Origin: Mesorhizobium amorphae
GTDB taxonomy: Bacteria; Pseudomonadota; Alphaproteobacteria; Rhizobiales; Rhizobiaceae
Length of the DNA stretch: 64,000 nt
Assembly: GCF_014843845.1 (NCBI RefSeq)
Contig: NZ_JHQS01000036.1
Span: forward strand, 1 to 64,000
Direction of reading: 5' to 3'
The notes beneath the pieces were generated by a model that saw only the letters and a list, made by a program, of their open reading frames with translations, was not told the DNA's origin and did not search any database. This document shows positions 44,401-53,131 of this stretch, piece by piece (the stretch's first letter is position 1; the number at the start of each line of letters is the position of its first letter). Made by a program: the position numbers and the translations under genes.

Positions 44401-44825
44401 CCGGCGTGCTCGAGCCGCTGGAAGATGGCTGGCATGACACCGGCGACGTCGTCACCGTCGACGAAGCAGGCTTCATCACCATTCGCGGCCGCGCCAAGCG
44501 CTTCGCCAAGATCGGCGGCGAGATGATCTCGCTGGCTGCCGTGGAAGTGCTGGCCGGCGAATTGTGGAAGGGATCGCTTTCGGCCGTCGCCACCGTGCCG
44601 GATGCCCGCAAGGGCGAAAAGCTGATCCTGATCACCGAGGCGGCCAACGCCACGCGCGCCGAATTCCTGGCCTTCGCCAAGGCCAACGGCGCCATGGACC
44701 TGATGGTGCCGGCCGAAGTGCGCATCGTTGCGAAAGTGCCGGTCCTCGGTTCCGGCAAGCTCGACTTCGCCGGCGTGACGAAGATGGTGCGCAGCGAAGA
44801 AGACATGAAGATCAAGGCAGCTTGA
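41409..44825 (+). CDS. Tridomain MFS / PlsC acyltransferase / acyl-ACP synthetase (Aas-LplT-like)
   Basis: 1138 aa. Residues ~15-405 are a major-facilitator transporter of the LplT type (starts RRFAPLFWTQFLSAFNDNF, about 12 helices). Residues ~430-640 are a PlsC acyltransferase with His461 and Asp466 in the NHVSFLDG catalytic motif and an FPEGRI motif. Residues ~650-1138 are an AMP-forming acyl ligase (phosphate loop LFTSGSEGTPKG near 795-810). In enterobacteria LplT imports lysophospholipid and Aas re-acylates it; here both are in one polypeptide. It probably recycles lysophosphatidylethanolamine or fatty acids at the inner membrane. Control by a TetR-like repressor fits fatty-acid sensing. 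Confidence 0.92.
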   Translation: MEIAMNNNLMTSRRFAPLFWTQFLSAFNDNFLKNTLVFLILFTLAADKAASLVTLAGAVFMAPFLLLSALGGEIADRFDKAAVARKLKLVEIGAAMLAVIGIALSSIPVLLTALFLFGVISALFGPIKYGILPDHLERKELPRANAWIESATFAAILGGTIVGGTVSADGIGVAVFGPMMMILAVGCWLVSRYIPATGSAAPNLVIDKNILRSTWRLVSELRTNQRIWRAALMASWFWLVGAIILSILPPMVKDSLGGTEIAVTAYLAVFAVAVAIGSAIAAWMSQGRMVLLPAPVGTALMALFGLDLGWSVWGLQASSQVETLSAFFAGQNTIRVAIDLAGLAIAGAFLVVPTFAAVQAWAPEDRRARVVAAVNVVSAGFMTIGGGLVAAIQAAGVSIAGVLFGLAVINAVAAWLMLKYLPTNAFRDFVSILFRAFHHLEVEGLENLKAAGPAPILALNHVSFLDGPLALTLTDEEPVFAIDHTIAQAWWMKPFMKLARALPLNPAKPMSTRTLIKIVQGGDPLVIFPEGRITVTGGLMKVYDGAAMVADKTGSMVVPVRIEGLEKSYFSRLTSQHVRRRLFPKVKVTILEPVKLEVAPELKGRKRRAAAGASLYQVMSDLVFRTQDIDKTVLEKIIQTANERGMKKLAVEDPVTGSLSYGKLLTGAAVLGEKFEHLYADQQTLGIMLPNANGACATLLGVMSAGKVPAMINFTAGAANILSACKAADVRTVLTSRAFVEQAKLGAVVEELGRAVDIVWLDDLRASIGLKDKLLGLLRKSTPRVARKPDDAAVILFTSGSEGTPKGVVLSHRNILANAAQAASRIDFHSGDKVFNILPIFHSFGMTAGTVLPLISGVPVYFYPSPLHYRIVPELIYASNATIIFGTDTFLSGYARTAHPYDFRSVRYCFAGAEPVKAATRMTYMEKFGLRILEGYGVTEAAPVISINTPMYNRSGSVGKIMPGMEYRLDPVPGVDDGGRLYVRGPNVMSGYLRAEKPGVLEPLEDGWHDTGDVVTVDEAGFITIRGRAKRFAKIGGEMISLAAVEVLAGELWKGSLSAVATVPDARKGEKLILITEAANATRAEFLAFAKANGAMDLMVPAEVRIVAKVPVLGSGKLDFAGVTKMVRSEEDMKIKAA

Positions 44826-44832
44826 TCCGCAT

Positions 44833-44865
44833 GCGAACGGGCCGGCGCAAAACGCCGGCCCGTTC
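44833..44865. terminator. Strong terminator-like hairpin after the Aas-like gene
   Basis: The arms GAACGGGCCGGCG/CGCCGGCCCGTTC, extended by a flanking C-G pair, give a 14-bp perfect stem with a CAAAA loop, 8 bases after the stop. No T-run follows, so it may work with Rho or as an mRNA stabiliser. Confidence 0.7.
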
Positions 44866-44969
44866 GTGCGATCTCTCAGCCTTGGCGGTGATCGCAGGGC
44901 AAGTCGCCATCACCCGGGCTCAGGGCCTAGCAACGAGCTTTAATCCCAAATTGCACGCTTGTTCAAAGA

Positions 44970-45350
44970 TCAGCGAATGCGCACTCCCTCGGCGTCGAAG
45001 ATGCGGGCGCGCATCGGTTGGAAGCGCAGCGTGATCGTCTCGCCGAAGCGTGGCTGGTCCTCGCGCCGTTCGGCGACCACGGTTTCGCCGCTCGCCAGCG
45101 CCCCGTGGACGTAAGACGTCGACCCCAGGCGCTCGGTGACATCGACAGCGAGCGACAGCGTCACCTCCTGCTTTTCGCCGAGATGTTCCGGCCTGATGCC
45201 CAGCAGGACGTTGCGGCCCGGCTCGAGCCGCCTCGCCAGATGCGAGATGTCGACGCTCGCCTCGCCGGCAAGCAAGGTTCTGCCATCGTCGGCCACCGTG
45301 GCCTTCAGGAAATTTCATGCGCGGCGTGCCGATGAAGCCGGCCTTGTCGA
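44970..45350 (-). pseudogene. MalK/UgpC-type ABC ATPase remnant (C-terminus only)
   Basis: Reading leftward, about 120 codons match the C-terminal TOBE region of UgpC/MalK-type ATPases: GFIGTPRMKF, then LLGIRPEHLG. One extra C near 45311 shifts the frame between the two parts (restoring it gives KFLKATVADDGRT). The nucleotide-binding domain is missing. Homology stops near 45350, next to the end of the GGDEF-EAL gene. It is best explained as decay after a deletion. It is not a close copy of the intact UgpC-type gene at 50-51 kb. Confidence 0.75.
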
Positions 45351-45375
45351 AATCGCTGCCGCGACCGCGGCCGTG

Positions 45376-47355
45376 CTAGGCGACGAGGCCTGGTCTAACT
45401 TGGTTTATCTCTTCGATTGGGACGGGATGACCCGTGAGAAAACCCTGTATCGAATGGACGCCCAAGCGCTGCAGCAACATCTGCTGCTCTTCAGTTTCGA
45501 CGCCTTCCGCGAGCACGGCATGGTCGAGATTGCGCAGAAGTCCGACCATGTCCTGCAACAGGCTTAGGCCACGAGATGTCTGGCAATCGTGGAGGAAACT
45601 GCGATCGATCTTAACGACGTCGAATTTGAAACGGCGGAGCCAAGAAAGGCCTGCAAATCCCGTTCCGAAGTCATCCAGCCAGATTTGAACACCCAGGTTT
45701 CGCAGCCGTTCCATGTTTCTTACGGCTTGTGCCTCCAAAAAGATGTCGCTTCCTTCGGTGATCTCGATGGCAAGCTTCTGTGGCGCAAGGCCGTGCCGAC
45801 CGAGGATCTCGGTAATTCGCAGTGAAAAATTAGCAGCCTTGAGCTGACGAACTGATACGTTCGCCGTCACGACCGAGCCCAATCCATATTCCACCATGTC
45901 ACTGCAGGCTTGATCAATTAACCACGTACCCAGTTCCACTATCGCGCCAGTTTGCTCGGCAACCGGTATGAACACGGATGGACTGATCATAGTGCCGTCA
46001 AAGTCGCACACGCGCATGAGCGTCTCATGGCCCAACAGTCGTCCTGACGCCAGGTCGCAAATTGGCTGATAGGCCACGGAAACGAGTTGCTTGGAAACTG
46101 CGAGCTTCAACAGTTCTGAAAGATTTTCGCTGGAGCGATCTCGGTCGGTAGCGTGCGGATCGTAAATGGTGAACGTTGCGCGGCCAGCAAACTTGGACGT
46201 GTAGAGGGCGCGATCAGCTTCCTGCAGCAGGACGCGAAGTTCCATGCTTTGATCGGCGCGCGTCAACGAGGCGCCGGCGCTGATGGTGACAATGTTTAGC
46301 TTGTCGCCCCGATCGGGGTGGTGGATATGCAAATCCTCTACAGCGCGACAAAACTGCTGCGCGAGTTCATTAAGATGAGCACGCCCAGTGACCTTGCAGA
46401 GGACAACGAACTCTTCACCGCCATAGCGGGCCGCGATGGCATTGTTCGAAGCTGCCGTCTCGGAAAGGACATGGGCAAGCTTGATCAGGCAATCATCGCC
46501 GGCCTGATGACCAAGTCCATCATTGAACCTCTTGAAGTAGTCCACGTCGATCAGAATGAGGCCTATTTCGTCGTCGTCCGTGGCCCATTCGTTGCGCATC
46601 TCCGAGAATTCTCGAATGATCGCCCGGCGATTTTTCATTCCCGTGAGCGGATCCGTATCCGCGATTTCCGTCAGCTTTTGCCCCTTTTTGATAGCAGCCT
46701 GTTCTTGAATTTGCGCCCGAAGTGCATGCAGGAAAGTTTGGTACCGCTCTACGCTAAGTCGCCAGGAAAGGTAGAGCGACAGCACCAGGCAATTCACGAA
46801 ATAGGCTGACAGCACGACGCGGGCGACGATGTCGGTCTGAAGGAAAAAAAACGCTGCGCCTATGAAGCTTATGGTCACTGTCGCCGATGAAATCGCTGAA
46901 AGCCAGAAACGAAAGTTAAAGAATAAGTTCGCTCCAAGAATAAATACTGTTCCAAAGACCATAAAGTGGGACAGCGCCGCCTGGTGGCCTGTTCCAAAAG
47001 CAGATAGCAGCCACCCGACTGCACCGACTACAATCGCCAGCGCAGCGACGAGATGTAAGGTCGTAAGAGCGAAGCCCCTTCGGGCAATTAGCTCGACGAG
47101 CGCCAGGGAGGTGATCCCCAGCGTTAGGCGGGTCAGCACAAGCCGATTGGCGATGTCCGGAAAAAGAAACCAATCGAAGAGACCGTACGCCACATAGCTA
47201 AGAACAGCAGCCCTCATACCCCATTGCACGAGCTTGCGGTTTTCACCGGCCTCCTTCTGGAGGAACCTCGCCAAAAGTGTCGGATCGGGCGAATGCCACC
47301 GCGGGCGCGCCAGCGCTGCGACCACCCTCTGAGCAACCTCCTCAGTCAGTTGCAT
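45376..47355 (-). CDS. Membrane GGDEF-EAL cyclic-di-GMP enzyme
   Basis: 659 aa. About six N-terminal membrane helices (~45-200) form a MASE-like sensor. The GGDEF domain (~228-400) carries GGEEF at 312-316, so diguanylate cyclase activity is plausible. The EAL domain (~415-655) keeps NVSVRQL, EITEG, DDFGTGFAGLSWL, KID and EGVET, but the name-giving motif is ETL (444-446) instead of EAL, which may alter phosphodiesterase activity. Cyclic-di-GMP usually governs LapG-type adhesin release, but no LapD partner is visible, so a link to the 612 gene is speculative. Confidence 0.9.
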   Translation of the reverse strand: MQLTEEVAQRVVAALARPRWHSPDPTLLARFLQKEAGENRKLVQWGMRAAVLSYVAYGLFDWFLFPDIANRLVLTRLTLGITSLALVELIARRGFALTTLHLVAALAIVVGAVGWLLSAFGTGHQAALSHFMVFGTVFILGANLFFNFRFWLSAISSATVTISFIGAAFFFLQTDIVARVVLSAYFVNCLVLSLYLSWRLSVERYQTFLHALRAQIQEQAAIKKGQKLTEIADTDPLTGMKNRRAIIREFSEMRNEWATDDDEIGLILIDVDYFKRFNDGLGHQAGDDCLIKLAHVLSETAASNNAIAARYGGEEFVVLCKVTGRAHLNELAQQFCRAVEDLHIHHPDRGDKLNIVTISAGASLTRADQSMELRVLLQEADRALYTSKFAGRATFTIYDPHATDRDRSSENLSELLKLAVSKQLVSVAYQPICDLASGRLLGHETLMRVCDFDGTMISPSVFIPVAEQTGAIVELGTWLIDQACSDMVEYGLGSVVTANVSVRQLKAANFSLRITEILGRHGLAPQKLAIEITEGSDIFLEAQAVRNMERLRNLGVQIWLDDFGTGFAGLSWLRRFKFDVVKIDRSFLHDCQTSRGLSLLQDMVGLLRNLDHAVLAEGVETEEQQMLLQRLGVHSIQGFLTGHPVPIEEINQVRPGLVA

Positions 47356-47604
47356 TGTAACGCTCCTCCGCCACCCCCGGTAGCGAATGCAATAGCCGAG
47401 GTCGCTTGTCGGACGCAGGATGAAGGCATCACTCTCCGCAAAAAAGGCTGAATATCGCTAACCACCAGTAAACGCGGGTAGTTCGGATTTAGCGGAGTCG
47501 CGTCGACGCCGGCGCTCCCGCCACTGCATAAAATTTTATGAAAATATTTCGCATCATCCACACCGCGTCTATAGTTGTTCGCCGTGGACCGGAGGGTATA
47601 CGGC

Positions 47605-48651
47605 ATGCGGCTCAACGCAGAATTGCAACTCGACGAATACAGCCTCGTAACTACTAAGTTGATGAAGAGGCATGCCACGACATCTGACGAAACTGTCGAT
47701 GCCGACGAGTTGCGGAAGAGGACGGCCCAGCTCGCACTCGTGCTGGATCTCGCGAATCAAGCTTTCGTGCGGCACAAACCGGCCGGCCTGACTGTCGACC
47801 GCCTGGCAGGGAGACTCCATAAGCTTCGCAGGCAGGTTGCTCCTGCGGTCTGGCAGAAACTCATCCCTTTGGCTCAGCAACATCCCGTGGCGCAATATTT
47901 GATCCAGGATCCGTTCACGCGCTGGTCGGTTGAAAAGCCGCGCGGGTATTCGGGCGATGCAAGCCTGCTGGACATTTACTACAAGCACCCCGTCGCCGAA
48001 GAGATCGTTGCTTCGTCGACCTCGCTTGGCCGACAGATCTACGCCTATACCAGTGAAGCGGCGAGTTCTGTGGCGGGGCGCGAGCGCCGGGACATACTAA
48101 CCAGAACTGTGGACGAAACGGTCCGCAGGGTGGAAAAAGCAGAGGTGCTGGCAATTGCATGCGGTCACCTACGAGAAGCTGAATGCTCTGACGCGCTCGC
48201 CAAGCAACAACTGCAGCGTTGGGTCGGCCTGGATCAAGACCCCGTCAGCGTAGCCACGGTGAACCACGACTTTGTCGGCACTGCAGTCGAGGCACTCCAC
48301 GGCTCTGTACGTGGTATTCTTCGCCGCGCCTACGCCCTTGGTACATTCGATCTCGTCTACGCATCGGGGCTCTACGACTACCTGCCGCGCGCCATCGGCG
48401 TCCGCCTGCTTCAGAGAGCGATGGAACTGGTCAAGCCTGGGGGCGAATTCCTGTTTGCCAATTTCAGCGATGAGATCACGACGGATGGCTACATGGAGAC
48501 GTTCATGGATTGGCCACTCATCCTGCGTTCGGCCGACGATATGTGGAACATCATCAATGCCGCAATCGGCAAGGGTTCCTTCGAAGCCCAAGTATATTAT
48601 GGATCGAACCGGAACATCGTTTACGGCAAAGTCAGGAAGGGTGATCTCTGA
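47605..48651 (+). CDS. Class I SAM-dependent methyltransferase-like protein
   Basis: 348 aa. The ATG at 47605 is chosen for the upstream GGAGGG; an in-frame earlier codon at 47575 lacks a site. The Rossmann methyltransferase region spans ~165-330, with a weak motif I (VLAIACGHLRE) and a recognisable C-terminal portion (LVYASGLYDYLP, VKPGGEFLFANF). The N-terminal ~150 residues are helical and include GYSGDASLLDIYY, a segment seen in a rhizobial methyltransferase group. The substrate is unknown. It is divergent from the GGDEF-EAL gene. Confidence 0.75.
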   Translation: MRLNAELQLDEYSLVTTKLMKRHATTSDETVDADELRKRTAQLALVLDLANQAFVRHKPAGLTVDRLAGRLHKLRRQVAPAVWQKLIPLAQQHPVAQYLIQDPFTRWSVEKPRGYSGDASLLDIYYKHPVAEEIVASSTSLGRQIYAYTSEAASSVAGRERRDILTRTVDETVRRVEKAEVLAIACGHLREAECSDALAKQQLQRWVGLDQDPVSVATVNHDFVGTAVEALHGSVRGILRRAYALGTFDLVYASGLYDYLPRAIGVRLLQRAMELVKPGGEFLFANFSDEITTDGYMETFMDWPLILRSADDMWNIINAAIGKGSFEAQVYYGSNRNIVYGKVRKGDL

Positions 48652-48667
48652 GCGCGAAATTTCGCGC
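48652..48667. terminator. 16-bp perfect palindrome after the methyltransferase gene
   Basis: GCGCGAAATTTCGCGC lies directly after the stop. It could form a cruciform or a weak transcription stop for the 47605 gene. No T-run follows. Confidence 0.4.
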
Positions 48668-48945
48668 AGGCATCCTCGGAACAATGTGAGGATCTACCAA
48701 GGCAAATCCGCCAGGGTCTACATTTTCCAGCGACTTGGCGGGCCTGACAGGCGCGCGCCATCATGGAGGCAATGGAGCATTCCTCGATGACAGTGGCGGA
48801 CGACTCTATCCGTGATGCCCCCATAACCGACACGTATTGTGGCGATGCCGATGCGGGTTCGGTTCGCTGGGATCACCGTACGCACGGCAACCTTCTTGCC
48901 CTGTGTAAGATCTGACCGGCATCGACCTTGCAGCTGCCAATCGTG

Positions 48946-49974
48946 TCACGACGGAGACCCAACTGGAACGGCGCAGGAATCTCTGACAATCAGGGTTGAT
49001 TTCAGCCTGACGGACCGCGGTGCGGAAGACAATCCGTGGATCCGTTCAACGAGCATCTGCGCCGCTCTGCGCCCGATTTCAGTGCAGGGCTGCGCGACCA
49101 AGGTCAGCCGAGGCTCGAAAAAGTCCGCCCATTCAAAATCGTCGAAGCCGGCAAGCGATATGTCTTCGGGTATTCTCAGGCCCGCTGTGCGGATTGCTGC
49201 CACGGCTCCGATCGTTGTCAGATTGTTTCCGGTGATGATGCCGGTCGGCGGATTTGCCAATCTCAGCAAGGTTGCCACCGCGTGCTGAGTGGCCTCGAAA
49301 TTCCGGTTCGAAGGCTGCACAAGGTCCGCATCGAAGCCGATGCCATTGCGCTCGAGGCCCAGCCTGTAGCCTTCGATGCGCTCGCTTGTGGTGCTGAACC
49401 CTGCCTGACCGCCGATCATGCCGATCCGTCTGTGGCCAAGCCCCGCCATATGTGAAACCAGACTGGCGACAGCATGCTTGTTTTCAACACCGACATGGTC
49501 GAAGGCAGACTCAGCGAACCTGTCGACGAGCACGGTCGGAATGCCGCTCGTCTCCAGGTAGCGAATGGTCTTGTTTTCGGGGTCGCCGCACGGGGCCAGG
49601 ATGATGCCGTCGACCCTCCGCTCCTGCAACGCCTGAACGACGGCAAGTTCGTGATCCGGCTCGTCGCGTGTGTCGGCGAGGAAGACCAGCAGGCCGAGGC
49701 GCGCGCACTCGCTCTCGATGGCGCAGATGATGTCGCTGAAATAGGGATTGGTAATCGCCGATATCGCGATGCCGACATAGTTGCTGACGTTGCGCGCGAG
49801 CGACCGCGCCAGCGCATTTGGCTGATATCCCGTTGCAGCGATCGCCTCGTTCACCAAGGCCGTTTTTTCGGGGCTGACGAGGCGCGTGCCGTTGATTACA
49901 TGCGACACCGTGGACATGGACACTCCGGCTCGGCGAGCGACGTCGGTGATCGTTATAGCCGCTCTTCTCGCCAT
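48946..49974 (-). CDS. LacI-family transcriptional repressor
   Basis: 342 aa. The LacI helix-turn-helix is at the N-terminus (ITDVARRAGVSMSTVSHVING), followed by a periplasmic-binding-like effector domain. It lies last in the CUT1 sugar operon (68 bases after the ATPase gene) and would bind the 28-bp double operator upstream of the binding-protein gene. The effector is probably the transported sugar or a derivative. Confidence 0.92.
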   Translation of the reverse strand: MARRAAITITDVARRAGVSMSTVSHVINGTRLVSPEKTALVNEAIAATGYQPNALARSLARNVSNYVGIAISAITNPYFSDIICAIESECARLGLLVFLADTRDEPDHELAVVQALQERRVDGIILAPCGDPENKTIRYLETSGIPTVLVDRFAESAFDHVGVENKHAVASLVSHMAGLGHRRIGMIGGQAGFSTTSERIEGYRLGLERNGIGFDADLVQPSNRNFEATQHAVATLLRLANPPTGIITGNNLTTIGAVAAIRTAGLRIPEDISLAGFDDFEWADFFEPRLTLVAQPCTEIGRRAAQMLVERIHGLSSAPRSVRLKSTLIVRDSCAVPVGSPS

Positions 49975-50042
49975 CCCCTCACCTCAATCCGGCACCTGTC
50001 TGTCCAGGAATGTCCCGCGGCCGCCGACTCGCAGCCGACTAT

Positions 50043-51152
50043 TCATTGTTGCCGGGCATAATCAATGAGGTTTTCGCCGCTGTCGCCGTTGAAGTAATGG
50101 ACGTGGTCCATGTCGATGGAAAATAGCCGGCCGTCCCCAAGCTTGGAACGGTCGCTGGGCGGCAGCCGCGCGATGCATCTGTGGTCGCCGGCGCTGAGGT
50201 CGAGAAGAATCTCGTGGCCGAGATGCTGAACCACATCGACATTGAACGCGATCGAATCGCTCCCTGGGATGGCGCCGGGCTGCAGGATCCTGAAATGCTC
50301 CGGCCGCACGCCCAACGTGACCGTTTTTCCCTGCTGGCCGGCAAGCGCCGCGCGCCGGCACTCCGGAACCTCGATCCGCAACCGGCAGGCCTGGTCCAGG
50401 AGGGCGTTGCCGTCGTAGACCAGGCGCAGGAAGTTCATCGCGGGCGATCCGATGAAGCCGGCGACGAACTGGTTGGCCGGCCGGTTGTAGACCTCGAGCG
50501 GTGCGGCCGCCTGCTGGATCTTGCCGCCGTTCATGACCACGATCTTGCTGCCCATGGTCATGGCCTCGGCCTGGTCGTGAGTGACATAGACCGTCGTGGT
50601 TCCGACCTCCTGGTGCATCTTGGTCAGGAAACTGCGCGCCTCGATGCGCATCTTCGCATCGAGGTTGGACAGCGGTTCGTCCATGAGAAACACGCCGGGA
50701 CGGCGAACCAGAGCCCGCCCAAGCGCGACGCGCTGCCGCTGGCCGCCGGACAGCGCCTTGGGCAGCCTGTCGAGCAGGTCGTCGATGCGCAGCCGCTGCG
50801 CCACCTGCCGTATCTGCGTTTCGATCTCGGCTTTCGGCGTCTTCCGGATCTTCATGCCGAAGGCGATGTTGTCGCGCACCGTCATGTGCGGGAACAGCGC
50901 ATAGGACTGGAACACCATGGCGATGTCGCGGTCCTTCGGCGGCAGCGTGGTGACGTCGCGTGCGCCGATGCGAAGCGTGCCGCCGGTGATCGATTCCAGC
51001 CCGGCGATCATGTTCAGCGTCGTCGTCTTGCCACAGCCGGACGGTCCCACCAGCACGGTGAATTCGCCATCGGCAATGTCCAGGTTCAGCCCGGACAGAA
51101 CCGGCACCATGGCATAGCGCTTCTCGACGTTCTTCAGGGACACTTCAGCCAT
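50043..51152 (-). CDS. UgpC/MalK-type ABC ATPase
   Basis: 369 aa. Intact Walker A GPSGCGKTT, signature LSGGQRQRVALGRAL and Walker B FLMDEPLSNLD, with a C-terminal regulatory/TOBE region (FIGSPAMNF, then LGVRPEH). It energises the CUT1 sugar importer whose other parts are encoded upstream in the operon. Confidence 0.94.
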   Translation of the reverse strand: MAEVSLKNVEKRYAMVPVLSGLNLDIADGEFTVLVGPSGCGKTTTLNMIAGLESITGGTLRIGARDVTTLPPKDRDIAMVFQSYALFPHMTVRDNIAFGMKIRKTPKAEIETQIRQVAQRLRIDDLLDRLPKALSGGQRQRVALGRALVRRPGVFLMDEPLSNLDAKMRIEARSFLTKMHQEVGTTTVYVTHDQAEAMTMGSKIVVMNGGKIQQAAAPLEVYNRPANQFVAGFIGSPAMNFLRLVYDGNALLDQACRLRIEVPECRRAALAGQQGKTVTLGVRPEHFRILQPGAIPGSDSIAFNVDVVQHLGHEILLDLSAGDHRCIARLPPSDRSKLGDGRLFSIDMDHVHYFNGDSGENLIDYARQQ

Positions 51153-51182
51153 TACAAAGTCCTTGTTGCGCAGTCATCGAAA

Positions 51183-52055
51183 TCAGCCCTTCACGGCGCC
51201 GGAGAGATTGCCGCCCGAGATCTGCCGGTAGGTCAGGATGAACAGGATGACGATCGGCAATTGCGAGATGACGAGGCCCGCCGCCGGCAGGTTGAAGACG
51301 GCAAGGTAACGGTCGCTGTTCAGCTTCAGCATGCCGACCGTCACCGGGAAATTCTCCTCGCTGTTGAGGAACACCAGCCCGAACACGAACTCCTTCCAGA
51401 TGGCGATGAAGTTCAGCGTGTAGCCGACCAGAATGCCGGGAACCGACAGCGGCAGGATCACCTTCCAGAAAACCTGGAAGTCGGTCGCGCCCTCGACATA
51501 GGCAGCCTTCTCGATTTCCGGCGGGATCGTCGTCATGAAGCCGCGCAGGATCAGCGCCTGCAGCGGCATTCCATAGACGCCGTGAACGATGATCAGTCCG
51601 ATCTTGGTGTCCAGAAGATGGAAGGTGCGCAGGGTGTCATAAAGCGGGATCAGCACCGTCTGCTGCGGCAGCATGAGGCCGGTCAGCAGCAGGCCGAAGA
51701 TCCATTTGCGGCCGGGCACGTTCATGCGGCTGAGCGCAAAGGCCGGAACCAGCGCCAGCATCACCGCCAGCGCCGAGCCGGCCGTGGCATAGATCAGGCT
51801 GTTCCTCAACAGCGTGCCGAAGCCGAGGCCGAACCAGACGTCGATATAGGGCTGGATGGTCGGCGACCTGGGCAAGGCGAACGGCCCGGCCAGGAACTCG
51901 GCGTTCGACTTGATCGACGTCATCACGATAAGGAGCAGCGGTCCGAGCCACACCGCCGCCAGCACCAGCATGAGCAGGGTCGCGGCGAGTTTGGGCAGGA
52001 CCGAGGCGAAGCTACCGCGGCGCATGGCGCTGGCGTTCAGGGTCGCGTCAGACAT
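51183..52055 (-). CDS. CUT1 ABC sugar permease, MalG-like
   Basis: 290 aa from the ATG at 52055 (AAGGG upstream), overlapping the MalF-like stop by 8 bases; a GTG at 52064 is too close to the site. Six membrane helices and a MalG-type coupling segment (PPEIEKAAYVEGATDFQVFWKV) are visible. It forms a heterodimer with the MalF-like protein. Confidence 0.92.
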   Translation of the reverse strand: MSDATLNASAMRRGSFASVLPKLAATLLMLVLAAVWLGPLLLIVMTSIKSNAEFLAGPFALPRSPTIQPYIDVWFGLGFGTLLRNSLIYATAGSALAVMLALVPAFALSRMNVPGRKWIFGLLLTGLMLPQQTVLIPLYDTLRTFHLLDTKIGLIIVHGVYGMPLQALILRGFMTTIPPEIEKAAYVEGATDFQVFWKVILPLSVPGILVGYTLNFIAIWKEFVFGLVFLNSEENFPVTVGMLKLNSDRYLAVFNLPAAGLVISQLPIVILFILTYRQISGGNLSGAVKG

Positions 52056-52974
52056 CGAAGGCACCCTTCAGAACCTTGCCGAGCAGGACAGCTGCCAGCG
52101 ATCCGGCAATCACCAGGATGACGACGCTGAGTGCGGCGCCGTAGCCGAAGCGGGAGTTCCAAAAGCTCTCCATGTAGACGAGATAGCCGAGCACGTTCGT
52201 CATGCCGAACGGCGCGCCCTTGGTCAGCACCGCGATCAGGTCGAAGGCGCGCAGCGATTCAAACAGCGTCAGCATGACGATGATCGCGGTGACGGGGCGC
52301 AACTGGGGCAGGGCGACGCTGCGGATCATGCGCCAGTGTCCGGCACCCTCGATGCGCGCGGCGTCGAAGGTTTCCTTCGGAACATCGCCAAGGCCGGCGA
52401 AGTAGAAGATCATCGGCATGCCGGTGAAGGCCCAGCCCGAAATGACCGCCAGCGTGTAAAGCGCGATGCGGTAGTCGCCGAACCATTCATGCACCAGGAA
52501 GCCGAGCCCGACCGACCGCAGCAAGGTGTCGAAGGCGCCGAACACCGGGTTGAGGATGAGCAGGAACATCAGCCCGACCGCGATCAGCGACATGGTCACC
52601 GGAAAGAAGACGATCGTGCGCAGCAGCGACGGGGCAAACACCAGCCGCGCCTTCATCACATAGGCGATCAGGAAACCGAGCGAGACCGGAAAGACCAGCG
52701 ATACGATCAGCCATTTGGCGTTGTTGACCAGCGCTATGTAGAAATACTTGTCGTGGAGGAGGTAGGCGTAGTTGGCCAAGCCGACGAATTTCTTCTGCGG
52801 CGCCATGCCGTTCCATTCGAAGAAGCTGAGGTAGATTGTGTAGACGATCGGGTAGCCGATGAAACAGGCGAACACCAGCAACGGCACGGCGACGCCGAAC
52901 ATGGTCACGAACACATGCCGGCGGGCGAAGCCGACGAAGGTGCCGTCATCGAAGCGGCTTGCGCTGCTGGCCAT
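52048..52974 (-). CDS. CUT1 ABC sugar permease, MalF-like
   Basis: 308 aa from the ATG at 52974, with AAAGG upstream; an earlier start is not supported. About six helices and the coupling segment VPKETFDAARIEGAGHWRMI are visible. It pairs with the MalG-like permease, to whose gene it is translationally coupled. Confidence 0.92.
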   Translation of the reverse strand: MASSASRFDDGTFVGFARRHVFVTMFGVAVPLLVFACFIGYPIVYTIYLSFFEWNGMAPQKKFVGLANYAYLLHDKYFYIALVNNAKWLIVSLVFPVSLGFLIAYVMKARLVFAPSLLRTIVFFPVTMSLIAVGLMFLLILNPVFGAFDTLLRSVGLGFLVHEWFGDYRIALYTLAVISGWAFTGMPMIFYFAGLGDVPKETFDAARIEGAGHWRMIRSVALPQLRPVTAIIVMLTLFESLRAFDLIAVLTKGAPFGMTNVLGYLVYMESFWNSRFGYGAALSVVILVIAGSLAAVLLGKVLKGAFDV

Positions 52975-53055
52975 GGTTGCGCCTTTCGATTTGATTTCGG
53001 AAATGGACGGGTAGCGTCGGCGTCGCGTTTCGTCGGCACGCGGGCTCCTGCCGTT

Positions 53056-53120
53056 GCGGCGGCGCACTGAAGCGCCGCCGCCAGGGAGGATGCGGGAGAA
53101 GCGCGCAGCACTTCTCCCGC
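53056..53120 (-). terminator. Two hairpins between binding-protein and permease genes
   Basis: GCGGCGGCGC/GCGCCGCCGC (53056-53081, 10 bp, 6-base loop) and GCGGGAGAAG/CTTCTCCCGC (53092-53120, 10 bp, 9-base loop) lie in the gap after the binding-protein stop. They could lower permease expression relative to the receptor. No T-run is present. Confidence 0.65.
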
Positions 53121-53131
53121 TCGGTCATCGC

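Noticed and set aside
50181-52121. Long plus-strand frame opposite the CUT1 genes
   Set aside because: It is a reverse-strand shadow of MalK- and MalG-like genes with charged, repetitive residues only.
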